Below are positions 12,441-26,251 of a stretch of DNA of 64,000 nucleotides, piece after piece; position 1 is the stretch's first letter, and every line of letters begins with the position of its first letter. The notes beneath the pieces are model-generated. The model was not told the DNA's origin, did not search any database, and was given only the letters and a program-made list of their open reading frames with translations. The stretch comes from Echinococcus granulosus. Taxonomy: Eukaryota; Platyhelminthes; Cestoda; Cyclophyllidea; Taeniidae. Position numbers and translations under genes: made by a program. The stretch spans positions 1,246,127 through 1,310,126 of the forward strand of contig NW_020170396.1 of assembly GCF_000524195.1 (NCBI RefSeq). The letters are read 5' to 3'.

Positions 12441-14381
12441 AATCACAAAATCCGATGGTGAAGATGCAGTTATGTGGAGTAGAGAGCGCCAGGACTTGAA
12501 ACAGTAAAACAAGACGATGTCACTGATTAATGGACCTAAAAACATTTTATATCTATTACTGAGCCAAGGTTAACCTCAGTAATGTAAAATCGCAAGTACT
12601 CAAGCCACTATTTAGTGCAATTTTAAGTAATTCTGGCGCGACACTTCTGCTCATATGGAGAAAAGGGAATAGTATTAAAGGAAACACTGTTTCATATAAA
12701 AGCGACTCCATTTGTCAAAGCCAACACAAATAAGATATAATGACAGGAAAAACTATTCCACATTTTTCATGGTTTCGTTATTGGTAACTCTACCCGCTGA
12801 CTTATCCAGACCGTGAGGATTATTTTCATTTTAAAGACTGTAGACTACTTTTGACTAAAAGCAGTTTTCTAACCTTGAATGTAGAAGTTTCTGGTAAGTA
12901 TTTTGGACACAATGACTAAACTTTAACACAGATGTTACATGGCTGATTCCAAATCTTAAGCAAACTAAATGGTTGTTTACTTATTTGCTTTGCCATTATG
13001 CACGCATCCGTGGTGTCCGCACGTAAATGCTCATGCATCGACTGCTCCTACATTATGAAACAAATGTGCTAAACTAAGTTGAATGGACTCTATGGTTTGA
13101 CCGGTGTAGGAAAAAGGAAAAACTTTTTGCATAAGTAATGTGACCTCTCTGGTTTACAGTGTTTTTTACTTTACGAGACAGTGCTGCTCAAAAACATGCC
13201 AAAACAATGATTGAATTCGACTTAGTTACCCGTTCAAGGAGATTTACCTAAGACGCAGGGAGTAAATCAGTATTTGAGAATGGCTGCCCATTTTCATTTT
13301 CCTAGTTTATTATGTGGACATCATTATCAAAGCATATACTAGCCATTTGTGTCACGGTCGTGTTAAAAGCCGTGATGATCTTCATTTCCGTAACATGGTC
13401 GGGAGTGAGTTAGCAGTGTTACTTGATTGCAATGTAATGGCTATCTAAATGGCATTTGTGGCAGTAATATTTGCCTTGCATTTGAAACACACGCCGTCCA
13501 GTAATCAGGGTAGATGTCCAACGTCCCATTTATCCTTGCAAAACAACCACCTCAGTGCTTAACTATGAAAAGGTGGGCTGCTCATTCAAAGTGTCCAATA
13601 TGCGAGGAATGCTTTGATCACTGCTGGGAAGAAAATTAGAACAATAAACCCACGAAAACTCTAGCTTGAAGAAGTACATGAACCAAGTAGGACACAAAGG
13701 ACGGCACACCAAATGGTGATGCGGTCGCTACAAAGGTGCAGGAGGAAATTCGACCGTTGAAGTTCAGGTACTGCAATTTTCTAGTACGACAACAACACCT
13801 GCGTTACCAGAGCTGACCAATTCATCCGCCATCCAAAAGCTAAAAACGCCCAGATCAGGAACGTGTGCTTTCGTCATGATTTGGTTCAAACAGTTACTAT
13901 AAACTGATGAACGCATACCACCTATGACGTTAGTAGTGTGCGTACTAAAAGGCTTTTACGGTACAGCTTGAAAAATGGACTATTAACGACATCTACTTCA
14001 AAAAACTTTACCATTGCTGACAAAACAAGTCAAAAAAAGATGAAGTACGCACTAAATATTGCAGAAATAACCCTTAATAGCTACGTCTAGTGCGCATCAA
14101 GAGGCTTCGTTAATAAACGTCGGGTCGCTGGGCGTTCCATTTCCATGAAATCCTCATCATGAACCATAAAAAACTACTTTGTCACGTAAGAAAAAGCACT
14201 GGGGCACAAGTTTGGGCAGTTTTATCGTTTTGTGAAAGGTTACTCCCAATCATGATATTCTATTGCAATAAAGACCTTTCTGACAAGAAAATACTACAAT
14301 TTACCGTAGTAACGGTTTTCTGTATCATTAATGGAGAGTCAAAGGCTGATAAATATAGACAGCATTACATAACAATCCGAC
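12441..14381. other. Intergenic, no gene recognised
   Basis: Upstream region of the V-ATPase gene (promoter presumably close to 12441), then unremarkable AT-rich DNA up to the terminal-repeat element. No open frame with support. Confidence 0.5.
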
Positions 14382-15449
14382 TGTTTGTTTAACGTTCTCA
14401 GTTTTGAGGACGGGCCGCTCGGATCTCCGCCGATTAGCCTGACCTCCGGGCCATGCCGGTAGCCCCAAACCCTACTGTAAGTAGATAATGCATATTCAGC
14501 CCGAGCATAATGCATTCTTTCGTCTTCAAGGAAGTCTCGAAGCGCAACATTGATGGTGGTGGAAAGCGATCCAGATCTAAAAATGCAACAATCCCGATTT
14601 CTACTACTGGGTGATAACGTGACGGATGAAGTGCATATACTGTGGGTGGGAGAATCTGTGACAAGCCCAACAGAAGGGCTGAAAATGACGTCTATCGTCG
14701 GCAGCAATCCCAATCATGTGTTCTGCAGGAAAGCTATTAAGAGCTGAAGCAGCACCAGCCGTGAACCATCTAAGAAAGCACGTTAGAGTTGTCTACCATT
14801 CCTATCTAAAGACATCAATCATACAAACGCGCGATACCTCCTGAACCTCTACCAGCTGAGTAGAACCCGGATAGATGTGACTGGGCAGTGCCAAAGTGAA
14901 AACAACGTGACAAGGAGGAACAGGCACTAAACCCTACCTCCACAAAACTATTATATATCCTGTTTTTTTTTTGTATTTGACTCTGCTTTAGACCCGTATT
15001 CCCACGAATATCTATAGACCCGCGTTGTGGCCTTCGCACTCCCCCATCTTCGAATCCATTTCCCATACAGGGCAAAACTCTGGATCCAGTAGACTTGCCA
15101 CGAGAGATCAGTGTCGGTGTGGTCAAATATCTTCTCAGTTCGACAACTGACACGGTTGGTTCGTGGGTGTTTTTCTTACAGTACCGATTACGTTGTGATG
15201 GCTGATGCGGGAGGTTGACCAAAGGGAGCGCCGCGGAAGATGCTCAAAGGAGGAGAGGGACTGTGTAATACGTCATTTATTTGTTTTACTCGGTTTCTGG
15301 TAGCAGGCCACTTGAGGGCTCCGCCACTGACGCTTCTATGGACCGCCTGACCCAGCCTCGGCTCAGCCCAGCCATACTGTACGTCGACAATGCATATTCT
15401 GTCCGAGCGTTGTCTTTTTCCGTCTTCAGAGAAGTCCCGGGGCGCTGCA
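14382..15449 (+). mobile_element. TRIM-like terminal-repeat element, copy 1
   Basis: Two direct repeats of about 170 bp (about 14382-14549 and 15272-15449) flank roughly 720 bp of non-coding DNA. The repeats share blocks such as CAATGCATATTC, CGTCTTCA and GAAGTC-GGCGC. Both the repeats and the interior match copy 2 at 57288-58318. A purine run (AAAGGAGGAGAGGGA, about 15246-15260) lies just before the right repeat, where an LTR element has its polypurine tract, so I orient it plus. No conserved protein frame: a 135-codon antisense frame is not preserved in the other copy. The two repeats differ at many positions, implying an old insertion. Boundaries are good to about 15 bp. It resembles the non-autonomous TRIM elements described in taeniids; that link is inference. 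Confidence 0.7.
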
Positions 15450-17183
15450 GTTATATCGTAATATGGGAAATTCTATATTGAAATAAAACACCTGGTTGTA
15501 AAAACGCCAAAGGAAAAGTGGAGTTTGAGGTGCATTTTGAAGATGACAGATCCAACTGCTTCCAATGGGAATATCCCAATTGACTATCACTAAAAGAAAG
15601 AAATAGACTGTTTCATTTAGTCCCTCTAAACATTACTGATTTTGAATTCAACAATGCAGCTCAGCAGTAATGAACTTTCGGATGGAAAATTGTAGGCTTC
15701 ATACGACGTCAGGATGAATTTTCCCCGCATATTTGCCAGTGCATTGTGATGCATAGTTATCCAGTGAGGCCAATTTATTCCTTTACTTTATTATTGCATT
15801 ATCATAGGGAAAACAACTCATCCTAATCAAAAATGTCAAATTAAAATTCTCCCATCCGTGATGTGAATGAGGAAAGTCAAGAAAGACTAACCTTCCTGCA
15901 CTAAATAGTGTAACAGGGAAAAGAACAAAGGGACTTCGCACCGAAAACACTGTTCGCTTTAAGCAGGAGTAAATGGTCGCGAATTTTCATTACCGCGTTT
16001 CTCCTAGCATTTGGTCTCTTGGTCTTCCAGATATGAAATCCCCGGGTTTATCTACTTGGAGAGCCACAATAATACCAAGAACGCATCAAGGACTAATGTC
16101 CTATGCAACCCCTTCAATGCAGAAATAGAGGCCAGTGGCCACTCTGCTGAATAGCTTCCCATAATGCCCGTGTCAAGAGTACCATATCCTACAGAAACAC
16201 ACTTACCTACCAAGGATATTTGATTTATGCAAATTACTTTCTGCTCAAGCAATTCGTGCCAATCACGTCACCAAGTAATACAAGTAACATTTTTCGCTAG
16301 AGGAGAAATGAATATCAGTGCATTAGATTTTGGTTGACCAACTGATATGTTGGTTGCTACGTTGCTTCGTTATGACCCTCCGCCTGCAACAACCGTTCCG
16401 AGAAAAAAAACCTTCATGAGGCATTTCTCAGACATTTTGCTATATTTGCTAACTGCCCATGTTTTTGCAACCGCTTGAGGAGCAGCGAGCCACAACCCGG
16501 AATGGCCATCATACATTCCATTGACAAAACTCGGTACCAAGAGAGGATGAGATCATGGAAATCTGTCAATTTAGCTCAAAAGGTCAGACTTTAATGACTT
16601 GCTTTTCAACAATTTGAGGGTCTATTAGGGCGAAGCTAATCTCACTTTAGAGTTCCTGCCGTTTTAAGTAACTGTTTAATTGTGAAACCTAGATTAAGTA
16701 CTCGTTCGATATTCGTTCATTAGGAATTTCCTTTATGATAGAAACTGTCACGAATATGCGACTTCTAAGTGGTATTCTACAAGCTGTTCAATATAACCTA
16801 AGATAAAATCATCTAACCCATGAACAATCACAAAAAACCACTCCTAACTCCATTGCATCTTGATTTGATGTAAAGCAGTGTAACCCAAGACAATAAGTGA
16901 GAAAAGTATTCTCGATTTGTTCCCGATATGAATACAAATGTTCCCAGGATAACTATACCATCATATTTTGATGAAAATCGCATCCAATAAACATTCAAAA
17001 AATTTCAGAAAAGCAAACTTCACAGGTTTGAATGCTTTACTTAATCCAATGCATCATTTCATCAAGTGTCAAACGAAAATCACAGATAGATAAATAAAAT
17101 CGCCATAAGCAGAGTATGCACATGAAGATCGTATTATGTATTACAAAACCACCTCATCACATTCCCAGCGGTGTGTAGCAGCC
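15450..17183. other. Intergenic, no gene recognised
   Basis: Unique AT-rich DNA between the terminal-repeat element and the last ZIP exon. Only short chance frames; the segment next to 17183 is presumably the ZIP 3' UTR. Confidence 0.5.
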
Positions 17184-20100
17184 TCACTCCGCTTCAAACG
17201 CAATATAGGTAGCGGTGAGTGCAAAACCGAGTACCAGGGAGAAGATCTTGCCCAACCTATCCGGCGTGTCCGACTCGGACTCACTAAACTCGTGAGGCAA
17301 CATTTCACAGAAGACTACAAAGAAGAAAGTGCCGCATGCGAGGCCCTGAAGCACCGCAACAACCATGAGGAGAGCGGGTGAGGAACGCTGCGCGATCAAC
17401 GCCCATCCAATGAGCACACCAATGGGCGAGGCGAGAGCGAAGAAAAGCGCACCCATCCACTGAGAGCGCGCGATCCCACCCCCTCGCTCTTTGTGCGCAG
17501 TGGCCAATGAGACACCAGTGCTGATGGCCATGATGATTTTGTGCAGGATGAGGGCCGAGAAGAGGGTTATCACCTCGGCAACGCTTCGCTGCAGACCCAC
17601 CGCCAGCCCTTCGAAAATGGAGTGAACGGAGAGGGCAATAAGGAGGAGCATAATGCGGAAGGTTGAAGGGGCACCCTCTTCACCGTCCGATCCGGGGATA
17701 ATTTGGGGGTCGTGCGAGTGGTTGTGGTGCTGGTGCGTGCCTATCGCCGATGTCGCATTGGAGCGTCGATAGTAGGGTGGATGACAGCGACGTCGGTTGT
17801 GACAGATATGGACACATTGCTCTATAGATAGCACCATAAAGAAACCCAGGAGAGTGAAGAGAGCCGGGAAGGGGTATTGGGAATTGATTTTGAGCGCGCT
17901 CAGAGCCACTGCCATCGCATCTTGCACTTCGGGGAAGAGATCCATAAGACCTAGTCAAACAATGAAATAAAGCACATTAAAAAGAAAGTGAAGAAGAAAG
18001 AAAGTGAAAGAAAGTGAACCACATCCCGCACAAATCTGCGTATGCTGGGTTAATAAAATTGGGTCGAATTTGAAAACATGTGAACCCTAATACATACAAT
18101 GGTTGAGAAACCGCCAAGTCATAATTCTTAGTCAAGTCCCAAAAAAGAGAATATTGGTAAATATTAAATGAAAAAGAGTGAAACCAAGATGCCTAAAAAT
18201 ATTCACAGAATTGAAAAACCAAAAACGGATTCTCCAATCAGTAGATGGTTTGGATTGACGAAACGCTAAAACTGAGCGTAAAAATCAAGTGGAAAAAGAG
18301 TGATGGAAACTGTCCCTAAGGCACAATAAACTTGCCTGTTTGTAATTTCATTAATTGGCACCAGCATTTCGCCTTGTGCATGAAAATCACTTTTATTCAG
18401 AGAAAACAAACGCTACTTCTTACAACAGGACGTTCTTCACACATTTACAGGCTTGTTCACCCTCTTTAAAAAGGTATTCTAGGGGTTTTTTGCGACTAGT
18501 TCTAAAATCCATGGGTTTACGTCGTGCAAATTCAATGAAATTCACACTGCTAACCATCATGCGAGCCAACTGGCCTGGCCGACACCGAGGGCAAATCGGA
18601 GGCATCTACCAATCGCGACAGCGGATTTAATAAAAAATGTCGGGTAAGTAATGACTTGCGCCAAGACTAAGAGGGCATCTACATCATGGCAAAATCTGGT
18701 TCACCAAATAGGCGCATAAGGCACAGTCCATTGAAATTGTCCATTAAGCCGTAAAGGGAATCACTACTGATTAATAGGAAAATTCAAAAGAATTTGGCCT
18801 AATGACCTACGTGTAAGCTGTTCATAATAATGCAAAATGCGTAAAGAAGTGAAGACTGGTGGATCGTTGTTTATCCCACATTCAAGGCTGATTACGCACT
18901 GTTTCTTCGTGAATTGAATTACGTCCGGCACGCTGTACCTGACGCAAAATAAGTGGTGCGTAAATGTTTATGCCCTTCCGCAGTTTAATGCCATAATGCC
19001 ATTAACCATACCTACATCAGGTTGATTTTAAAGTGAAGAAACGCTTTAACGCTGTCAGAGGAAAGCAATCGCAATCTCATCCTGCTCCACCTCCTAGCAT
19101 GAAGCTTGACCATAGAAAATTAATAGATAAGATAAAGCACTCGAAGTTGTTCCTTTGCATTTACTTAGTTTGGAGCATTACCTAATGTGGGTTACGTGTA
19201 ACCCTCACAGGACGCAGTCCAGAATGGGGCTCACAAAGTGGAAGGACTATGGATGTGAAGAAAAAAATTAAATCACGGGTGTGTTAGACGGTACAAATAG
19301 CACTTTCCCTTAACTAGTGTAGCAAATAGAGCTCAAATCAGCCGAAAGCAATAAAACCATGATTATGCAATACAAAAGACAAACTTTTACTCGTAGTTTG
19401 TACAATTCTCCTTTGCGTCCTTGATACCATGCACCTAGGAATTTTATAGCCCAACCTCTTCAAAATGCAATGGTTTCAAGGTGCACAAAATTCGTAAAGA
19501 ATCAAGAAATCATGAGTTAAAGACTCATATAGTCAAGTAAATGCATAGAAGGTCCCTAATGCCGCTTACTGCTACAGAAGAAACATCGGCCACTGCCGAA
19601 TATTTGACATGAACAACACTGTCCATCATTTGAAGCATGATTCACCGACGCGCTTACTTTTTTGTCTACGGAAAACAAAATACTCTCCGTGTCACTTTAA
19701 CAGTCATTCCATTTCAAAAACGGAATTTTCAGTACTTTTCTTGCCCAAACAAACTGCAGATTTTTAAAAGTCACAAAAGTCAAAAACTATCGATAACAAT
19801 AGTAACAAAAAGGCACGATTCGTTGCTAAGGTTTAAGGCGATCTGCCACCTGCCCACAGTCAACAGCGGTGCAGTTTGAGACAACCACTTTCAGAAACGA
19901 TGAGCAAGACAAGATAATCATTTAAGTTGATTTATAAAAAATGGTAAGATGATAAGATTATCTACAACCTTGACACTTAATTTCTGCTTATTTCAAAATC
20001 GCTTGACCGCTTTTGCTTTTTCCTTTTTAGGAAGGAAAAGCTTGCTCACAAAATGGTGTTGGACACGGTAACATTTAATCTAGTGTAAAATAGGATATCC

Positions 20101-23100
20101 CTTGTTAAAACTAACCAAGCGCCCTTTCTGTCAGAAAATTGGCTAAACAATACGGACTGAAAAAATCTTATTTCGTAGACGCCAACCCCTCTGTCATTCT
20201 TCATTCACGTGAATGAACTGACGTCAATGTACGAAAAAAATGATGAAAGTGATCGGTGCGATAAGACACGTTTGGATCTGGTTAAGCGAAGAGTAAATCA
20301 GCGATGATACCTAAGGCAATGGCAGTCTATTTTCTCCTGTTATTCTGATGACAAAATGCGAAGTGATAACTCAACTTTCCTATTTATTGCCCATTTATAA
20401 CGCAAGATCAGTGATAGGTTCATACAGGGTAAAGTGCGTCTAGAAACTGATGGAACTTTAAAGGAGTTGAACACCAGTAGATCGGTGAGATAGCTAATTA
20501 ACAAAACGTCATTCACTCCGAAAAGCACTCATTACATAATGCGGATTTTTAGGCAGCAGTAGCAATAATTAGAAAAGGGTAAGAAGAAAGGCTAAAGAAG
20601 CTCAAGATGAAGTGGCTCAACGGTAAAAACGGTCTTATTTGACGTTAGCTATCGCACCCGAGAAAAAAGAAACTACGCCGAAGTGCAGGACGAATCCCAC
20701 TCGGTAAATCATGCCCACCACCTAAACAAGTCCACAAATAGAAGTGTATGGGAGCAGCTAAAAAACAGGTGCATGGCCCATAAACTAACTGACTAGCTTC
20801 TAGTGAGGCACTAGTGTGACGTATGTTTCCAAAGGGTTCAGAATAAATGGAACCAAGAAGGTGGAGAAACAGTATACAAACAGCTATGTGAAAAATGTAA
20901 AAAACCCCATACAAAGTAGGGAAACTAACAACGGCGGCAGACGTGATATTTGGATCAGTGGCAAGTGCGCCTGTTCATTAAGAATAAACTCGCACCGCAG
21001 TACTGTCGTCAGAGGCATAAGTGAGCTATAAGGTGGGGTGAAAAACATCATAAAAGAATCAGATCACAGACCGCGAGGTCGTGGTGACACTTTATGCGTT
21101 AACAATAAAATCTTTAACCCTTCAAATCCGAAGCCAACACATTGGAAAAAGGCGTTTGATGGTAACCATTTGACAATATATAGTAAGTCGTTTTATTTAA
21201 TAGATAACAACATATGACAAGGCCTAGGAAGTTTACGAAAGTCATTAATTGAAATAAAAAAGATTCGAGAAGGAATCGCCGACTAACGATTCCAATTCTA
21301 AGGCACACCCGTTACACAATAATGAGGTGTCAAATTCCATGCGAAATTAAAAGGTGTTGCACCACAAAAAATTATGCAAGCACGAAACAATTCAATGACA
21401 ATTAAGACTACCGAATAACTGCCTTGATGCTTGAGGAAACAAATTCAAAAAAAAATTAATCTGGATGAACCAATAAAAAAACAGTAGCTGTACCAAAACT
21501 ACACGAGAAGTGGGCGTACCAGTGGAGAGGAAGATGCCCGCAGCAAAGCAGTTGATACGACTTCCCCACTTGCGAATTACACACATTCGCTTGTAAGAGC
21601 TGCGCCGACGAGTTCTATTAATGGCCATCGAAGGCGGAATCCCTCCGTTAGCTATCGCGGAGCTGTTAAAGACCTCGACCACACCATCGTCCGCTGCGCC
21701 GTGCTCCATAGCGCCATCGCCCCAGTGGAGACGGTGGTCTTCGCGCAAGATAGGATTGTCCTCCTGGGGCTCCACTTCGTAGAAAGGAGCACCGAGATTG
21801 GACGTCTGTGGCGGCTCCGGCGCCTGGGAGTCGGGGCTACGAGTCAGCAGCAACTCCTCCGACTCAGTGCTTTGCGGATCCAGCAGGAAGGTGGGCGATG
21901 ATGCCTCTCGACCGTTCATCTGTTATTGAAAATAGCGGTACCTGAAATGACTACTACTTACCTTCAAAACTTGAGGTAGTTATAAAGAATAGGAATTATT
22001 GTTTCAGGAGTTTTGTTTCATTGCAAATCGACATTGTACGCTTTCCGCAGATGCCAATTTTGACTAGTGATGTTTCCAGTGCTTGAATCCACCTGTCCGT
22101 GACTTTTCCACATGTGCATCAGTACTAATTATGTCAGTGTTTTTAGATGTGAACTAAAGAGAGACAAAAAATGTCATCTGTGTGACCGTAGAGGTGCGGC
22201 TAATAAACATACAATACTTTGATCGATGGTTTGGTTCCACTTTTGTGAATTTTATCTTAACACAAGCTACGCGAAAAGTCAGAGATTAAGCCAAGATGAG
22301 CAGGAATAAGATAAAAGCCCAGGTGGAAACGAACGCCTCCAAGACTAACAGTATTTTGACGTAATTACTAGTCACTGTTCGAATTCACGGCCCGAAATGA
22401 TGGCGTCTATTGTAAGGCCTGAAAAAAATTGATAACCCTAGGAATATAATACCCTCACTTTGTCAAAAACCTATAAGATTTTTTTCAGTATAAGTGCTTT
22501 CACTTGATAGTTTTAGCTACCAGATGTCAGGCCAATCGTGTTGTTGGCATCCCCATTTAACACACCAATGCTTTGGATCTTTGAAGTAACACTTTAATAA
22601 CTTTTAACTACAATATAATCATATTTAAATGGAAGCCTAAACATGTCAACCCTACCAGTAGCCCGCAATTTGGGTACTACGTCGATGAAATAGAATCCAG
22701 CTCATATTGTTCACGCTAATAGTCATCAAACCTTTATGTCCGTTAATAATAGACCCACTTCTGGAAAGGAAAGCCTTACAAGGTCTTCGGCGACAGGTGA
22801 GGCACATCAGAACACAGTTAAAGCGAAACGGCTTAATAGTGAATCTAATAATCAGACCGAACACCCGCAAAAACTAACGGATAAGAAAGGAGGAGCGCAC
22901 TCGCGAGGCACGGTTGGCAACGGTGTCACCAGAGTGGGGACCGTTGGAGCTGATGGTGACGGAAGAAGTGCGCGAGTGCATCCGCCGCGCGATACACATC
23001 ATCACAAGGAGGGGCAAGGCGCAGGCTGCTGCGGTGATGCTGAACATGCCTACGGCAACCCCCAACTTTACGTAGGTCAGCCGATGCCCATCGCTGACAG

Positions 23101-23248
23101 CGTCGGGGCTACCTGTGGAATTACCGGAGTAGGTGTAGATCGCCAGATCCCCCGTAACACACCGCTCGCTGCAAAGCGACAGGAGTAACGTCCACGCAAG
23201 CAGCCAGTAGTCGTGCCGGCCCTGAAAAAGGGATTTAACAGAAGCCAT
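17184..23248 (-). CDS. ZIP-family zinc transporter (SLC39A1/2/3-like)
   Basis: ZIP proteins move zinc into the cytosol. Exons: 22901-23248, 21520-21919, 17184-17950; 1,515 nt, 504 residues. TM1 is in exon 1 (LTYVKLGVAVGMFSITAAAC). Exon 2 holds a long polar loop and the start of TM2 (NCFAAGIFLSTG). The exon 2-3 join gives STGLMDLFPEVQDAM, as in ZIP1-3. Exon 3 carries a His-rich cytosolic loop (HQHHNHSHD), the TM4 signature HSIFEGLAVG and the TM5 motif LILHKIIMA, i.e. the paired His/Glu zinc path. Introns are 981 nt and 3,569 nt. A hydrophobic segment (YWLLAWTLLLSL) precedes TM1, which may be a signal peptide or extra helix. The start is uncertain because CTTTTTCAG at about 23222 could be a splice acceptor. 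The exon 1 donor CGA|GTGCGC is chosen for frame. Confidence 0.92.
17981..18018. repeat. GAAA-rich simple repeat
   Basis: Imperfect GAAAGTGA/GAAA units inside intron 2 of the ZIP gene, immediately upstream (on the gene strand) of its last exon, where they form a pyrimidine-rich run. Confidence 0.6.
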
Positions 23249-26200
23249 TAAGTTCTATAGGGAAAAGGGTTATCCTAATGAGAACAAAATCCAACAATCG
23301 ACTTGTAAGAGTTGCAAATGAAAAGAGTTTAAACCCACTTAAGAAGTGTATTCAGGACACCGACAAAGGGGTAGAAATTTATGAGTTTGATAGCCCACAC
23401 GCTTGAAACGAGGTCAAAAGGTCAATTAAGTAATCTTTTTGAATAAGCTTATCTCTTTGAATCACGGGAAATGAGCTTATTCTTGGACAAGATCACTAAT
23501 TATACTCCCACCAAGAGGCCGCAAACTACACAATTCACATGAATAAGGGTGAAAACAAACAAACAGTAGACCATATATGTGGTTATTCATCGTGATGTCA
23601 CGTTGATGTAGCTAAACGGAAGTGTACACGTACAAACTAGGCAAGTGATTTTTAGAAACACGTACATTTTAGCTTTCATAGCAGTTCGAAATGAATGTAA
23701 AAGCCAATAATTTACGTCGTGAAACACAAATTAGAAAGATACGATAGACCAACAGGAAAACTTGCAGCCATTCATTCAAAACGTACTGATAAATGATGGG
23801 TACGGCTGTTGCTACGATGGAATCGGAAATACTCGACAGACACCTTTACGTCCTTGTATTCCACGAAAAGTTAAATACAATAAACTGGGATGTGAAATCA
23901 TTGAACCATAAAGGAGTAAATTTTAACAAATCACAATAAGAAGGAAAAGCCTGGCGCTTCTCAGGCGCCCTTGATACCAGTACACACCCACCTAGTATCC
24001 CACAAAAACGAATTTCAGCATTCGAAATGTAAATTACCACGTCTCAAAACCGAATAATTGCAGACAAGTAATGATGTTCAAACTGAAGAAATTCAACCAC
24101 GGTGAAGCATTAGTTTATTTGTAAATTACTTAAGTCGTACTTTAGGCCACCAGAAACTACACTTCGCATGTACGGCTTACCCCAAAAGTTATTAAAAAGA
24201 TTGATAAATCGAGTGACTGCAAAATCTGCTTCAAAAAAGAAAACTACATACGCATAGGAAGGGAAGTGTGATAGGAATTTAGAGAAAGAACAAATGCGGT
24301 TTATGTTCTACAAAACTACAAACCTTCTGGCTTTCGCATAGAGCAAGAAACAGAAAGAAAATAAGGATAAGGCTAAATTTTCTTGGTATAAGGGGACAAA
24401 CAAGAATTCACTTACAATATTCGGGAGCAGCGATATCTTCAGAATTGATACATCTTGAATGGGTTGGAAAACTACGCCACCATGAAAAGAAAATGCACTT
24501 AATAAGTATGAATAAACTTGGGAAAGATTACGCAGTGCTAATAGGTGTCAGATGAATCGGTACTTGCCGTAAGCACAGATATTTATATGCGTCAAAGAGC
24601 AGCTGCTGCCAAGTTTGGTAAGGTGCTTGCACGATCGCAGTATAAGAGCACTTTAAACAACATCGGAGAATTCGGTAAACCTCATACATTGCGCAAATAC
24701 AGAATTTGTCACGATGGTAATGAGAAAATTGGTACGATGGTAAAGTACTAATACATACTTTACAATAAACATGAATGTGAGGACAACAAAAGTAGCACAT
24801 CTTTAGGGATGATTCGTAAACAATGGACTAAAGAACCAAGGAGCAACTAAATGAGGAAATTAACGTGTCAGAGAGCATAGGCTTGGAACCATTACATACT
24901 GGCTGAAGTTTACGCTAATCTCTCGAATCAAACGTGTTTACCAATACGAGCTGAATTTCACTTTAAGAACCTGAGGTGATGATCAAAGAAGAGCATGAAT
25001 TCCAAAAGAGAAAAATTCAAGAAGCCGATCAATCTGGCTACGACGAAAGCGAGACGGGCGAAACAATAATCTGTGTCGGAAAACACATGGCAAAATCTAA
25101 CTTACGGACAAAAAACTGCTTTGTCATAAGTATACAAATTTTATTACATCACGACTGCTAACCTTTTGGTAGAGAAAAATACGAAGACAGTTTAACCTTC
25201 ACTTTTAAAAAGATGGGTATATTAAAGCAGGGAAGCATGAGTAAATAAGCATCGTCTATACGACAAAGCTAACGAGCTGAAAATGGGGGGTGGGTCAAAA
25301 GATTTATATGTAGAGGCCCAAGAAAAACCATCAAATTTAGGCAACAGCTAGTTGAGGAAACATTGTGCACCAATGCCTCCCAAAAGATGCCACATCAGAG
25401 GAATTATATATATATATTTTGGAAATTGAATAGCTCATTGATACACGTACCATCAGAAGACGAATATGAAACGGATGAAAGAGCATCCCTCTTATACACA
25501 GAGCAGCCGCGATGAAGGGCAGGCTATGATTGGCTCAGGCTTAACCAATGACGAAGGAGACTAGGTGAATGAAATGAAACTAAATTGAACAATATGCACA
25601 ATGGGCGCGTAGACAAGACACAACCGATTCAAAATGGTACTCTGTTGCCACGGCACAGGGATACCTAAGCAGGGATTTGCTAAATAAAGCAGCTTCATAC
25701 TTCTAGATTTCGATAACTGGAGGAATGCAAGAGCAGTACCAACGCCAATCTTGTCAGTAGAACTACGGAAGTTGTAAGTGGCATCTAAAATCGGAATAAA
25801 TCACGGATGCTATGAGCCTCACAAGGGTGATGATATAGACCTCCTCTTCTCAGTAATTTCAGACATCGGATGACGTAAGGACAATGCAGAACAATGTGAA
25901 AACGACCATGTTGACAGTTAAGGAGTTTTGAAGGCAATTTAAACAAGTTCAGGACAACGGAAGTCCGACGAGATGATTACCAAGAATAATTACTTTGCCA
26001 TCACTACGAACAACCACAAACCCGATAATAGCCTTTTAAAAAAGTGATCATAAGAAGTGCAAAGGTCCTAAAAAGGATCAGGAATATTGGACGCAGGATC
26101 AAGTGGAGAAAAAACAAACACAACACACAAACATTCTGAAAAGTGTCTATTTAAGATAGGATAATTTATTTTACAAAAAAACTAACACTGCTAAAATACT

Positions 26201-26251
26201 AGTAAATGCAATATAGTACCCATTAATGTGTGCAATGATAATTGGAGATGT
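23249..26251. other. Intergenic, no gene recognised
   Basis: Region between the ZIP gene start and the Pygopus-like gene end. It includes an (AT)n run near 25404-25418. Two plus-strand frames (24545-24751, starting at GTG, and 24976-25161) have mildly protein-like composition but no motif or splice support. Confidence 0.45.

Noticed and set aside
14815..15222. 135-codon antisense frame inside terminal-repeat element copy 1
   Set aside because: Similarity to copy 2 is at DNA level; the frame is broken in copy 2 (57759-57968), so it is not a conserved protein.
17680..17958. Second open frame over the ZIP last exon (minus) and the plus-strand frame at 17136-17381
   Set aside because: Shadows of the ZIP coding frame, which carries the HSIFEGLAVG and LILHKIIMA motifs.
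18355..18630. Overlapping frames on both strands with a CPRC-type motif on the minus strand
   Set aside because: Within ZIP intron 2, with no defensible splice sites and no recognised domain.
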